From NCBI GenBank assembly GCA_008012315.1, contig SSEL01000078.1, forward strand, positions 1 to 34,010: a DNA stretch of 34,010 nucleotides, given 5' to 3'. Under the pieces are notes generated by a model. It was not told the origin of the DNA. It was given only the letters and a program-made list of their open reading frames with translations, and ran no database searches. Of the stretch, positions 1-8,670 are shown piece by piece (the stretch's first letter is position 1; every line of letters starts with the position of its first letter). A program made the translations under genes and the position numbers. The DNA is from Rhodospirillaceae bacterium. Its GTDB lineage: Bacteria > Pseudomonadota > Alphaproteobacteria > Dongiales > Dongiaceae.

Positions 1-456
1 CCGCCCGACCCCGCCCCGGCCGGCCCGGCCCCGTTTCAAACCGCCGTCACCGATACGCCGCGCGAGGAGATCCGCAATCCGCGCGCCTATCTCTATCGCG
101 TCGCCGCCAACCTGGCGATCGACCGCCTGCGCCAGGACCGGCGTCGGCAGGAAGTGGTCAGCGCCGAGCCGATTCCGCAGACAATCAGCGATAACCAGCC
201 TCTGCCGGACCAGGTCGTTGCCGGGCGGCAGGCCTTCCATCTGCTGCAGGCGGCGATCCGCGATCTGCCGGAGAAATGCCGCCAGGTCTTCCTGCTCTAT
301 CGCGGCGAGGGCCTGACCATGCAGCAGATCGCCGACCGCCAGGGGATTTCCGTGAAGACGGTGGAAAAACATATCGCCAAGGCCATCCTGGCCTGCCGGC
401 AGCGCGTCAGGCAGGCCCAGGAGCCGACGGATATGGAGCCACCGGATATATTGTAA
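1..456 (+). CDS. ECF sigma factor, FecI type (5' end outside window)
   Basis: The reading frame is open from base 1 and stops with TAA at 454-456, so the N-terminus lies outside the window. The visible part has the end of sigma region 2 (NPRAYLYRVAANLAIDRLR, bases about 94-150) and region 4, with DLPEKCRQVFLLYR followed by a helix-turn-helix (MQQIADRQGISVKTVEKH). This is the pattern of iron-starvation ECF sigma factors of the FecI family, which direct RNA polymerase to TonB-dependent receptor genes. An internal GTG at 154 lies after region 2 and is not a credible start. The FecR-like and receptor genes immediately downstream support a cell-surface signalling role: receptor occupied, FecR signals, sigma factor released. 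The inducing siderophore or haem cannot be told from the sequence. Confidence 0.9.
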   Translation, partial: PPDPAPAGPAPFQTAVTDTPREEIRNPRAYLYRVAANLAIDRLRQDRRRQEVVSAEPIPQTISDNQPLPDQVVAGRQAFHLLQAAIRDLPEKCRQVFLLYRGEGLTMQQIADRQGISVKTVEKHIAKAILACRQRVRQAQEPTDMEPPDIL

Positions 457-623
457 CCGGCGGATAGGGGATCGCCGAAAATTCATCATCCGTCGCGCAG
501 ATAATCACCGGCGGGAGATGGGGGATGGATGGCCCGGCCGACGTCTGATAGATAACGGCAGCGAAGTTGGGCCGACAGATTCAACCATTTCTCGCGACCG
601 CCGCCCTATATGGCCGAGCCGAC

Positions 624-1691
624 ATGACAGATACCGACATTGCCGATGCAATTTCCGATGCGCTGTTCGAGACGGCGGCAATCTGGGATGCGCGGTTGCG
701 CGAACCCGGTTGCGACGATGCCGTCAACGCCGCCTTCCAGGACTGGCTCGCCTCGGATCCGCTGCATCCGCGCGCTTACGCAGAAGCGCAGGCTCTGTGG
801 GATGCCTTGCGGGAACCGGCGCAAAGCCTCGGCGGCACGCCTCCGGCAAGACCGGCAATTGCGCGGGCACAGCCTGTACGGCCTGCCGCCCGCGTGGTCG
901 TGCCCGATGCCTGGATGAAAATGCCGGCGCGTCCCAAGGCACGGCGCGGCTGGCGGCGGGCCATGGTGCAGGCCGGCTCGCTCGCCGCCTGTCTTGCCGC
1001 CGTCATCGGCGTTTGGGGCTGGCAAGGCGGCTTCGACGATCTGCGCAGCGATTACGTCACCGCGACCGGCGAGCACCGGACCGTGGCGCTGGCGGATCGC
1101 AGCCGGATCGATCTCAACACCGACACCGCCCTCGCCATCGATCTCGGCGACAAGGCGCGGACGGCGCATCTGTATCGTGGCGAAGCCTATTTCGATGTCG
1201 CGCCCGATCCCAGCCGCCCCTTCACCGTGCTGACCCCGGCCGGCGCGGTGCGCGTCCTCGGCACCGCCTTCAACATCCGGCTCGATGAGAACGACAAGGG
1301 TGAGGACGGCATGATCGTCAGCGTCACGCGCGGCCATGTCGCCGTGATGCCGACTGGCGGCCAGGGCGACATGCATGCCGATCTCCTGCCCGGCCAGCAA
1401 CTGGCTGTCGATGGCGGCAGGCTCGGCCGGGTTGGCAGCTTCGACGCCTTGAGCCTGGCGGCCTGGCAGAAGGGCCAGATCGTCTTCTACCGCGCCGCGC
1501 TCGGCACGGTGGTCGCGGAACTGAACCGCTACCGCCACGGCCCCATCGTCATCACCAATGCGGCGATCCGGCAATTGCCCGTCAGCGGCGTCTTCGACTT
1601 GCGCCGCCCCGATGCCGTGCTGGAAACCCTGCGCAACACCCTCGGCCTGCACGTCACCAATATCGCCGACCTGCTGGTGCTGATGAGCTGA
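624..1691 (+). CDS. FecR-family anti-sigma factor / sigma regulator
   Basis: A 355-residue inner-membrane regulator that should hold the upstream ECF sigma factor and pass on the signal from the receptor at 2095. The N-terminus (residues about 10-65, with AAIWDARL and DWLASDPLHPRAYAEA) matches the FecR N-terminal DUF4880 domain. One hydrophobic segment follows at about 112-132 (LAACLAAVIGVWGW). The periplasmic FecR domain comes next, with TATGEHRTVALADRSRIDLN, YRGEAYFDVA and VRVLGTAFNIR, and the end resembles the STN-like C-terminal domain. I chose ATG 624 over an upstream TTG at 567, because homology begins just after it; the ribosome-binding site is weak. The 167-bp gap after the sigma gene still fits an operon. 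The family is clear; the ligand is unknown. Confidence 0.9.
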   Translation: MTDTDIADAISDALFETAAIWDARLREPGCDDAVNAAFQDWLASDPLHPRAYAEAQALWDALREPAQSLGGTPPARPAIARAQPVRPAARVVVPDAWMKMPARPKARRGWRRAMVQAGSLAACLAAVIGVWGWQGGFDDLRSDYVTATGEHRTVALADRSRIDLNTDTALAIDLGDKARTAHLYRGEAYFDVAPDPSRPFTVLTPAGAVRVLGTAFNIRLDENDKGEDGMIVSVTRGHVAVMPTGGQGDMHADLLPGQQLAVDGGRLGRVGSFDALSLAAWQKGQIVFYRAALGTVVAELNRYRHGPIVITNAAIRQLPVSGVFDLRRPDAVLETLRNTLGLHVTNIADLLVLMS

Positions 1692-1754
1692 GCCCCGTCG
1701 CCGCACACCTTTGGCATCGTGGCCGATCATCGCGTGATGCAGACAACAAGCGGT

Positions 1755-1793
1755 GTTGTCACCCTCGGCCTTGACCCGAGGGTCCATCGTGGC
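1755..1793. repeat. REP-like palindromic repeat, copy 1
   Basis: The core is an inverted repeat, ACCCTCGG (1761-1768) and CCGAGGGT (1776-1783), followed by TCCATCGTGGCG. It belongs to the repeat family also seen near 8671-8809, 16021-16158, 26674-26813 and 30208-30240. A TTGTGCGGTGTTGTCA stretch around 1816-1831 and CCATGGACCC near 1859 look like degenerate remains of the inverted partner. It lies between the anti-sigma and receptor genes, before the Fur box. Confidence 0.7.
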
Positions 1794-1957
1794 GACCGAC
1801 GCATGTCGATTGCATTGTGCGGTGTTGTCATCCTGTCCAGCATCGCGCTCGACTTTCACCATGGACCCGCCGACGAAGGTCGGCTTGCCCCTCCCCGCGC
1901 CAAAAAATTTTCATTTTCCGATGGGGGATTGCCGGGTCGGCGGTCGTCTCATCAGGG

Positions 1958-1976
1958 AATGCGAACGATTCGCATT
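1958..1976. promoter_or_regulatory. Fur box upstream of the TonB-dependent receptor
   Basis: A perfect 19-bp inverted repeat, AATGCGAACGATTCGCATT (8-bp arms, 3-bp centre), lies 118 bp before the receptor ATG. It fits the 19-bp Fur/iron-box architecture, in which GATAATGATAATCATTATC is the classical form and TGCGAA/TTCGCA variants occur in many Proteobacteria. This predicts that iron-loaded Fur represses the receptor operon, in addition to control by the ECF sigma factor. Binding is inferred. Confidence 0.75.
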
Positions 1977-2094
1977 TGCAATTGGGATTTGTGTCCGGTG
2001 CAAGGCCGGGCGCCAAATGGGGGTACGGATGGTGATTACGGCAACGCGCGGCATCAACCGCGCGCGGGATTTTGTCGCGCTGGGGCGGGACAAA

Positions 2095-4464
2095 ATGAAA
2101 CTTGGCAACCGGAAGACGGCGCTTTTGATGACGACGGCAGCCTGCTTTCTCCTGTTACAGCCGCAAGCCGGCCGGGCCGATGAAGCTCAAGGCCAGGCAG
2201 CCGGCAGCATGACCGGCACCCGCATCACCACGGCCCTGCAACTTGCCCAGGCGAGCAAGACCTACAGTTTCAATATCCCGGCCCAGCCTTTGCCCCAGGC
2301 CATCGCCGCCTTGTCGAGCCAGACCGGCCTCCAAGCGCTCTATACCGAGGATCAGGTCTTCTCCCGGACCTCGGTCGCGGTCAACGGCACCTTCAGCGTC
2401 GATGACGCGCTGGCGATCATGCTCGGCCAGTCGGGCCTCACCTATAAATATGTCGGCGCCGAGTCGATCACGCTGATCGCTGCGCCGACGGCGGCGCCCG
2501 CCGCTGCCGTCGCGCCGGCCGCCAATGCGATCCAGCTCGCGCCCATCTCGGTGATGGGCGAAAAGGTCGAACGATCGATCATGGATACGGCCGCCAGCGT
2601 CGAGGTGCTGGATTCCGCGACGCTCAGTTCCCGTCCAGGCATGACCACGGCACGCGACGTCATGAACCGCACCGTCAACGTCACCAATACCGGCACCGGC
2701 AACGAGGCGCCGACGGTACGCGGCATCGACGGCACCGGCCCGGCCCAGGGCGCCAATGCCTTCTTCGCCGGCACCCGGCCGCGCCTGAATGTGCAGGTGG
2801 ACGGCCGGCCGGAAAGCTTCAATGAAGTGATCTTCGGCAATGTCTCGATGTGGGACGTCGACCGGGTCGAATTCTTCCGCGGCGCGCAGAGCACCATCCA
2901 GGGCCGCAACGCCATTGCCGGCGCCATGATCATCAAGACCAAGGACCCGACCTGGGACTATGAAGCCGGCGGCCAGTTCATCGGCGGCAACCAGGATGCC
3001 CGCCAGGGCTCGCTGGTCCTGTCCGGCCCGATCGTCGACGACCAGCTCGCCTTCCGCATCGCCGCCGATTACGGCCGCAAGCACAGCTTCCTCGACATGA
3101 ACAAGTTCAACGGCATCGATTCCGACGAATTCAAATCGCTCACTTTGCGCGGCAAGGTGCTGATCGAACCGAAGCATCTGGAAGGCTTCTCGACCCTGCT
3201 GACGGTGGAGCACCAGGACTATTACGGCCCGCAGCAGGAAGGCGTCGCCCGTCCGATCAGCGACAAGGACGCGGCCTTCCCCGACATGCCGCGTTTCCGG
3301 CCGAAGACCACCGCCGGCATCATGGAGAACACCTATGAGGTCAATGACGATCTCACCGTGCAGAACACCTTCTCCTATACCGACGTGCTGGTGAAGCGCT
3401 ACGCCCAGCCGGGCGACGGCAATGCCACCATCGACGGCCATCAGATCGTCGAGGAGCCGCGCCTGAAATTCTCCGGCGCCGATGGCCGACTGAACGGCCT
3501 GTTCGGCCTCTATTACTTCAATGCCCGCCAGAAGGAAGAAATCGATCTCTTCGGCGGCGGCAATTTCAACGACAAGACCGATACGATGGCGGCCTATGGT
3601 GAAGTGACGCTCGGCATCCTCAGCAAGCTCGACCTCACCGCCGGCGGCCGCGTGGAATACGAAAAGCGCGACCGCACCGGCCAGGACGGTCCCTTCTCGA
3701 TCGATTACAACGCCTCGCAGACGGTCTTCCTGCCGAAGATCGGCCTCGCTTACCATGCGACCGATGAATGGACCGTGGGCGCCACGGCCGCGCGCGGCTA
3801 TAACGGCGGCGGCGCCGGCTTCACCTTCGACCCGCCTTTCGTCTCCTATACCTTCGATCCGGAATATGTCTGGACCTATGAAGCCTATACCCGCGCCGAT
3901 CTCGATGACGGCCGCCTGCAGCTCACCGGCAACATCTTCTATTCCAATTACAAGGACATGCAGGTGCCCTTCGCCTTCAATTCGATGTCCTCGATCATTG
4001 TCAATGTCGACAAGGCCCATACCTATGGCGCCGAACTGGGCGCGCGCTGGCTGCCGCTGGAGGAGCTGGAGCTTTTCGCCAATGTCGGCCTGCTGAAGAC
4101 CAAGGTGACCAAGGCCGATGGTGCTCTCGACGATAATGAATTCGCCCGCGCCCCGGCACTGACGGCGAATTTCGGCGGCACCTATCGCCATAAAAGCGGG
4201 CTGGAATTCTCGGCCGACGCGCAATATTCCGAATCCTACTATTCCAGCATCGACAATTCGCCGCGCGGCAAGGTCGACCCCTATTGGACCATCAATGCGC
4301 AGCTCGGCTATACCTGGAAGAGCCTCCACGGCTTTGCTTTCGTGCGGAACCTGCTGGATTCCGGCGAGCCGGTGGAAATCTTCCCCGGTGCCACCCGGGC
4401 CGACGATAGCTTCAACATCCAGGCGCCGCGTACCTATGGCATCGGCCTGGCCGTGAGCTTCTGA
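2095..4464 (+). CDS. TonB-dependent siderophore receptor with STN signalling domain (FecA/FpvA type)
   Basis: A 789-residue outer-membrane receptor for an iron chelate. The chosen ATG at 2095 gives a clean signal peptide (MKLGNRKTALLM, a hydrophobic core, then cleavage near GRADEA); in-frame codons upstream would add about 114 residues with no receptor homology. The STN domain (about residues 50-130; YSFNIPAQPLPQAIAALSSQ) is the periplasmic arm that contacts FecR in transducing receptors. The plug domain follows (TARDVMNRTVNVTNTG, VRGIDGTG, DVDRVEFFRGAQSTIQGRNA), then the beta-barrel, ending in the typical C-terminal Phe (TYGIGLAVSF). It is preceded by its sigma/anti-sigma pair and a Fur box, and its stop codon overlaps the next ATG. 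The substrate cannot be deduced. Confidence 0.93.
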   Translation: MKLGNRKTALLMTTAACFLLLQPQAGRADEAQGQAAGSMTGTRITTALQLAQASKTYSFNIPAQPLPQAIAALSSQTGLQALYTEDQVFSRTSVAVNGTFSVDDALAIMLGQSGLTYKYVGAESITLIAAPTAAPAAAVAPAANAIQLAPISVMGEKVERSIMDTAASVEVLDSATLSSRPGMTTARDVMNRTVNVTNTGTGNEAPTVRGIDGTGPAQGANAFFAGTRPRLNVQVDGRPESFNEVIFGNVSMWDVDRVEFFRGAQSTIQGRNAIAGAMIIKTKDPTWDYEAGGQFIGGNQDARQGSLVLSGPIVDDQLAFRIAADYGRKHSFLDMNKFNGIDSDEFKSLTLRGKVLIEPKHLEGFSTLLTVEHQDYYGPQQEGVARPISDKDAAFPDMPRFRPKTTAGIMENTYEVNDDLTVQNTFSYTDVLVKRYAQPGDGNATIDGHQIVEEPRLKFSGADGRLNGLFGLYYFNARQKEEIDLFGGGNFNDKTDTMAAYGEVTLGILSKLDLTAGGRVEYEKRDRTGQDGPFSIDYNASQTVFLPKIGLAYHATDEWTVGATAARGYNGGGAGFTFDPPFVSYTFDPEYVWTYEAYTRADLDDGRLQLTGNIFYSNYKDMQVPFAFNSMSSIIVNVDKAHTYGAELGARWLPLEELELFANVGLLKTKVTKADGALDDNEFARAPALTANFGGTYRHKSGLEFSADAQYSESYYSSIDNSPRGKVDPYWTINAQLGYTWKSLHGFAFVRNLLDSGEPVEIFPGATRADDSFNIQAPRTYGIGLAVSF

Positions 4465-4754
4465 TGCCGGCCGCCGACATGCCCTTGGCCGCGATGCCCT
4501 GGCCGATCCTTGCCTTGCTGCCGCTGATCGGTGCGGCGATGCTTGCCTACCTGATGAGCGACCATCAGCGATTGCTCAGCCGTGCCCTCCCGGCACGGCT
4601 GGGTGCCCTCCCTTGCCTGGCTTGCGCCGGCGCCGGGATCTATGGCTGCATCGCAGCCTACGGCCCCGCCGCCGGCCTGCTGGCCGCCGCCATCGCCTTC
4701 ATGCTGACCAGCGTGGTGCTGCCCTATCTCGTCAGTTTGCGGCGGGGGTCGTGA
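4464..4754 (+). CDS. Small membrane protein of iron-uptake operon (DUF3325-like)
   Basis: A 96-residue protein with three hydrophobic segments. Its ATG overlaps the receptor stop codon (TGATG), so the two are translationally coupled. The pattern of a short helix, a charged MSDHQRLLSR turn, then two further helices ending at LPYLVSLRRG resembles DUF3325 proteins, which sit beside TonB-dependent receptors and PepSY membrane proteins in iron operons. The DUF assignment is from memory of the pattern and is tentative; the coding call rests on the overlap and the hydropathy. The molecular role of this family is not established. Confidence 0.7.
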   Translation: MPAADMPLAAMPWPILALLPLIGAAMLAYLMSDHQRLLSRALPARLGALPCLACAGAGIYGCIAAYGPAAGLLAAAIAFMLTSVVLPYLVSLRRGS

Positions 4755-4809
4755 GAGGTAGCGCCATGCGAACAATCACCCATTACCAACCCTGGCTGAG
4801 TATGTGTTG

Positions 4810-4900
4810 CCCCTCACCCCAACCCTCTCCCCAAAGGGGCGAGGGAGATTCCAACGGTACTCCCTCGCCCCGCTTGCGGGGAGAGGGTTGGGGTGAGGGG
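4810..4900. repeat. Long inverted repeat of the CCCTCACCCCAACCCTC type
   Basis: The left arm (4810-4846) starts CCCCTCACCCCAACC, and the right arm (4861-4900) is its near-exact reverse complement. Each arm also has its own internal CCCC/GGGG hairpin. A similar paired element is at 30335-30464. This intergenic repeat type is common in many proteobacterial genomes. Here it sits inside the iron operon, where as RNA it would form a strong hairpin of about 37 bp that could attenuate or separate expression of the last two genes. Confidence 0.8.
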
Positions 4901-4950
4901 CTATTCGACAGGGCACTGACCCCAATGCAAAGAAACTGTGAGTTCCTGCC

Positions 4951-5229
4951 ATGACACGCCTTGACTGGCTGCAACGCATTGCCGGCGGCGTGCTGCTGGG
5001 TCTTCCGCTGGCTTTGGCGCTGAGCGGCATCGTCGCCTTGATCGGGCCCGGCAAGATCGAGGATCGCTATCTGCTGATCGTCTATCTGGTGCCGATCCTC
5101 TGGATCGTCATTCTCGCCGGCAACTTCGCCTGCACCGAGAACCGGCGGAGCTGGCTCATGCTGGTCGCCGGCAACATCCTCGGCTTCGCGGCGCTCGTCA
5201 CCTTGCGCATCGCCCTGCATCTCTCCTGA
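4951..5229 (+). CDS. Small three-helix membrane protein of iron-uptake operon
   Basis: A 92-residue hydrophobic protein with segments at about 10-32 (GGVLLGLPLALALSGIVALI), 40-60 (LLIVYLVPILWIVILAGNF) and 67-88 (WLMLVAGNILGFAALVTL). It starts at ATG 4951 and ends 16 bp before the PepSY gene, so the two are probably cotranscribed. Small proteins of this kind (DUF3649-like) accompany PepSY proteins in receptor operons, where a part in inner-membrane iron reduction or release is suspected. I do not recognise the family firmly. It is separated from 4464-4754 by the long inverted repeat. Confidence 0.65.
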   Translation: MTRLDWLQRIAGGVLLGLPLALALSGIVALIGPGKIEDRYLLIVYLVPILWIVILAGNFACTENRRSWLMLVAGNILGFAALVTLRIALHLS

Positions 5230-5245
5230 TACCGGATAGGCCGCC

Positions 5246-6808
5246 ATGAAACCGGAAACCCTGCGTCGCTATAAAACCCTGCATACCTGGACCGGCCTGA
5301 TCGCCGGCATGGCCCTGTTCATCGCTTTCTATGCCGGGGCCATCACGGTCTTTCACGAGGCGGTCGACGACTGGGCCGCCCCGGCCGCCCAGCCAATGAC
5401 GGCGGCGATGCTCGACCAGGCGCCGGCCTTGATCGAGGCGGTGGTCGCGCAGCATCCCGAAGCGAAGGGCATGCTGACCCTGCATGTCGATGAAACCGAC
5501 GGCCAAATCCTGAAAGCAGAATGGGAGGACCAGCCGACTGACAAGCATCATGCCGCCTGGCTCGATGCCGCGGGCAAGCTGCAGGTCGTCGGCGACGAAC
5601 GCAGCAATCTCGCCGAGCTGGTCAACCAGTTGCACTTCACCGCCGGCATTCCCGAACCGGTCGGCACCTATGCGCTCGGCATCGTCAGCCTGCTTTATGC
5701 CTTGGCGCTGATCTCCGGCATCGTCATCCACCTGCCCGCGCTGTTCAAGGACCTCTTCGCCCTGCGCATCGGCGACAACCTGAAACGGCTGTGGCAAGAC
5801 GCCCATAATGTCATCGGCGTGCTCAGCCTGCCCTTCCATGTGATCTTCGCCGTCACCGGCGTGCTCTTCGCCTTCCATGACGTCATCTTCCTCGCCATGA
5901 ATGCGGTGATCTATGGCGGCAAGGGGATGGAGATCCTGCAGGGCATCTTCAGCACCTTCATGCCGCTGATGCCGGCCGGCAAGCCCGCCGCCATGCTCTC
6001 GGCCGCCGAGCTGATCGAGCGGGCACGGCAACTGGCGCCGGCCATGTCGATCACCGACGTGACCTTCCACAATATCGGCGATGAACATGCCTTTGCCTGG
6101 GTCTTCGGCCAAATGCCCGGCCATCTCGCCGGCAATGGCGGGCTGATCCTGAATGCCGTGACCGGCGAGGTGCTGCACAACATGATCCCCGGCGAAAGAT
6201 CGCCGAACTGGACCGTGCTCTACGGCTTCTTCTCGGCGCATTTCGGCACCTTCGGCGGCCTGCCGGTCAAGTGGATGTATTTCATCCTGGGCCTGGCCGG
6301 CGCCTTCCTGTTCTATTCCGGCAACCTGCTGTGGATCGAATCCCGGCGCAAGCGGCGCCAGGCGGATCAGGCGCGCAACACCGACCTGATGGCGCGCGCG
6401 ACGATCGGCATCTGCATCGGCGCCTGTTTCGGCATCTCGGCCACCTTCGTCGCGGCGAAGCTGCTGCCGCTGATGACCAGGGAGGTCGTCTTCTGGGAAC
6501 AGATCGTCTATTACGCCGTCTTCCTCGGCAGCCTCGCCTGGGCCTTCCTGCGCGGCGCGCCGAAAGCGGCGATGGAGCTGCTTTATGCCACCGCGCTGGC
6601 GACCATCCTCATCCCGGTCAGCAATGCCCTGGTCACCGGCCAGCATCCTGTCGCCAGCATCCTGAGTGGCCGCTTGGCGATGGCGGCGATCGACATCACC
6701 GCGATTCTAGGCGCCCTCGCCTTCCTGCTGATCGCCCGCGCCACCCGGCGCCGCATCCTGCGCGGCCAGCCGAACAGCGTCTGGACCACGGCGACGGTTT
6801 ACGGGTGA
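5246..6808 (+). CDS. PepSY-associated transmembrane protein (iron-uptake / putative reductase)
   Basis: A 520-residue inner-membrane protein. It opens with RRYKTLHTWTGLIAGMALF, the hallmark of the PepSY-associated transmembrane family, with a conserved His in the first helix. A large periplasmic part follows, then helices near 150-170, 190-215 and 340-360 and three to four extra helices in the C-terminal 130 residues. The HNVIGVLSLPFHVIFAVTGVLF segment is typical, and its membrane histidines are candidate haem ligands. Relatives in pyoverdine and other siderophore operons (the FpvG type) help release iron by reduction in the periplasm; that this protein does so is inferred. It is the last gene of the iron cluster. 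Confidence 0.87.
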   Translation: MKPETLRRYKTLHTWTGLIAGMALFIAFYAGAITVFHEAVDDWAAPAAQPMTAAMLDQAPALIEAVVAQHPEAKGMLTLHVDETDGQILKAEWEDQPTDKHHAAWLDAAGKLQVVGDERSNLAELVNQLHFTAGIPEPVGTYALGIVSLLYALALISGIVIHLPALFKDLFALRIGDNLKRLWQDAHNVIGVLSLPFHVIFAVTGVLFAFHDVIFLAMNAVIYGGKGMEILQGIFSTFMPLMPAGKPAAMLSAAELIERARQLAPAMSITDVTFHNIGDEHAFAWVFGQMPGHLAGNGGLILNAVTGEVLHNMIPGERSPNWTVLYGFFSAHFGTFGGLPVKWMYFILGLAGAFLFYSGNLLWIESRRKRRQADQARNTDLMARATIGICIGACFGISATFVAAKLLPLMTREVVFWEQIVYYAVFLGSLAWAFLRGAPKAAMELLYATALATILIPVSNALVTGQHPVASILSGRLAMAAIDITAILGALAFLLIARATRRRILRGQPNSVWTTATVYG

Positions 6809-6936
6809 AAAAAACCGGCGCAGGGTGCCGGCGTCGCGTGCTGTGCGAGGTTGTCATTGCCCGTCATCGCAGGCGGGTCGATCAGCAGTAGTAACGACAC
6901 GATCACCGGCCGGACTTCAACGCAAAGCGAGACAAC

Positions 6937-7704
6937 ATGATGCTCGGTACAGATCACCAACGACGTATCCTCCGCCTCACCGGCCTTGCCGGTGTCATCG
7001 GCGCGATCTGCTGGACCATCGGCGATATGCTGATCGTCGGCACCCATGCGACGGCGGCGGACTATCCGCTGTTGCTGCAAACTTATGCCGGGGCGATCGA
7101 TTTCGGCGGGCTGCCTTATATGCTGGCCGCATCGGAACCGCGGCTGGCCGCCGGGGCTTTGGTCTCCGACCTGACCATTCCGTTCTATCTCGCCGCCGCC
7201 TGGCATCTTTATCTGGCGGCGAAACCGGCCGGCCGGGTGATAGCCGCCTTGGTCTTCCTGCTGATGTTCTGCGGCAATGCCTATTCGCCGCTGGGCCATG
7301 CCGGCTTCTATTTCACCGGCATGGTCTATAAGACGATGCTGACGGCACCCGAGGCGGCCTATCCGGCCCTGCTGGAGCTGGGGCAGCAATTCAACCGCGT
7401 CCTGCTGATCGCCTATGTCGCGGCGGTCGCCGGCCTGTTCCTCGGCCTGATGCTGCTGGCTGTCCTGGCGGCTTTGGGCCGCAGCCTCTATCCGCGCTGG
7501 TTCGCCGCCGTGATCAACCCGGTCACCCTGCTGATCCTCGGCCATTTCCTGCCCTATCTCATGCCGGAGCCGCTGTGCACCTGGCTCGACGGCGCCGGCA
7601 TCAATATCGCCTTCCTGCTCGCCTACGGCCTATCGACCTGGTGGCTGTGGAAAGAACGCCGCGTGAGGGCAGCCCTCACGATTCCGCCGTCGGTGGCAGC
7701 ATGA
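6937..7704 (+). CDS. Multipass membrane protein (DUF6796-like), function unknown
   Basis: A 255-residue protein with about seven hydrophobic segments. It starts MMLGTDHQRRILRLTGLAGVIGAICWTIGDM, followed by a soluble-looking loop and repeated helices. The LTGLAGVIGA-GDML opening and the GNAYSPLGHAGFY motif look like the DUF6796 family of bacterial membrane proteins, for which I know no function. The start is one of two adjacent ATGs (6937/6940) with only a weak ribosome-binding site. Its 3' end overlaps that of the GNAT gene on the opposite strand by 29 bp, and it is separated from the iron operon by 128 bp. Confidence 0.75.
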   Translation: MMLGTDHQRRILRLTGLAGVIGAICWTIGDMLIVGTHATAADYPLLLQTYAGAIDFGGLPYMLAASEPRLAAGALVSDLTIPFYLAAAWHLYLAAKPAGRVIAALVFLLMFCGNAYSPLGHAGFYFTGMVYKTMLTAPEAAYPALLELGQQFNRVLLIAYVAAVAGLFLGLMLLAVLAALGRSLYPRWFAAVINPVTLLILGHFLPYLMPEPLCTWLDGAGINIAFLLAYGLSTWWLWKERRVRAALTIPPSVAA

Positions 7705-8581
7705 AGGCCGTGCCTTCGATGGCGAAGGGGCCGCGCACCATGAGGATGACACTGTCGTCGGTCTTGTAGGACGCCGCCGTCAGGTTGCCTGCGAGGCGGT
7801 CGGGCGGAAAGAGGATCTTGATCTCCGTCATCGCGCGAAGTTCAAGTGCTGCGGCAATCGCCGCCATCGGCGGGATGCGCTCGGCGACGATATCGAGCAG
7901 CCGGGTCGTGCCGTCGCGCCGTTCCCAGACAATCAGCGCCTGTTCCGCCGGCAGGAAGCTGAGATGCCAGTCGCGCCGGGCCAGCAGATTGGCGATGAAG
8001 ATCGCGTGGTCGTCGCACAGGCCGAAATGATCGGAGACCGGCAGACGCCGCGCGAAGAGATCGAGGATGATCGCCCGGTCTTCCGCCCTGCCGATATCCA
8101 GCCGCTCGATCCGCAGATTGCCGGCACCATCGATGATATCGAGGGCCGCGACATCGAGCTGGCCGCGAAAATAATGCTCGGTGAGCGGCCGGAAGTCGAA
8201 GGGCCGGTAGAGTTCCGGGGTGACGGTATAGAGCATCTGGCATTCGTACCGGCGGTCGGCCTCGGCCAGCATGCGCCGCATCAGATCGTTGAACAGGCCG
8301 CGCCGCCGATAGGCCGGCCGGGTGGCGACCGATTGGATCTGCCCGACATTCACCCGGCGCCCGCCGATCATCATCGGCATCGGCCGCAGCGAGACATTGG
8401 CCGCCATGGCCGCGCCGTCGAGATAGGAAAAGGCCTGGTAATCCGCCGGCCAGATATCGAGCGCGCTGAAGGGGCCGAGATCGATGCCGAAAATCTCATG
8501 CAGCAGCTCAACCCAGGCGACCCGCTTGGCCGGGTCGGTCAGATCGTCGCAGCGATAGGTCAGGCCGGGATAAGGAGTCAT
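7676..8581 (-). CDS. GNAT-family N-acetyltransferase
   Basis: A 301-residue protein starting at MTPYPGLTYRCDDL (ATG 8581-8579, with GGAG just upstream). A longer in-frame extension runs into repeat sequence and was rejected. Acetyl-CoA-binding motif A is visible as VGQIQSVATRPAYRRRGL, with RRRG as the pyrophosphate loop, followed by a helix FNDLMRRMLAEADRR and the later LYTVTPELYRPFDF, which corresponds to the Y-x-x-FGF-like tail of the fold. The length and an extra C-terminal domain of about 130 residues resemble Eis-like or two-domain GNATs. The acceptor substrate is unknown. It converges with, and overlaps, the membrane protein gene at 6937. Confidence 0.87.
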   Translation of the reverse strand: MTPYPGLTYRCDDLTDPAKRVAWVELLHEIFGIDLGPFSALDIWPADYQAFSYLDGAAMAANVSLRPMPMMIGGRRVNVGQIQSVATRPAYRRRGLFNDLMRRMLAEADRRYECQMLYTVTPELYRPFDFRPLTEHYFRGQLDVAALDIIDGAGNLRIERLDIGRAEDRAIILDLFARRLPVSDHFGLCDDHAIFIANLLARRDWHLSFLPAEQALIVWERRDGTTRLLDIVAERIPPMAAIAAALELRAMTEIKILFPPDRLAGNLTAASYKTDDSVILMVRGPFAIEGTAFMLPPTAES

Positions 8582-8670
8582 GCGCGACAATAACCCAACC
8601 ACAACCGGCAGGAAACGCCTCCTTGTTCGCCGGTGGGATTCATGGGCGAGGCCAAACGCGGTTGTTGCCG

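Noticed and set aside
606..1862. 418-residue open frame on the minus strand opposite FecR
   Set aside because: It is the mirror of the FecR gene in GC-rich DNA, has low-complexity His/Asp/Gly-rich sequence and no ribosome-binding site or family pattern.
2155..4329. 724-residue open frame opposite the receptor gene
   Set aside because: Antisense shadow; the plus strand has unambiguous signal peptide, STN, plug and barrel.
5198..6646. 482-residue open frame opposite the PepSY gene
   Set aside because: Composition (HGDDQ-rich) is that of antisense frames; the plus strand has clear membrane helices.
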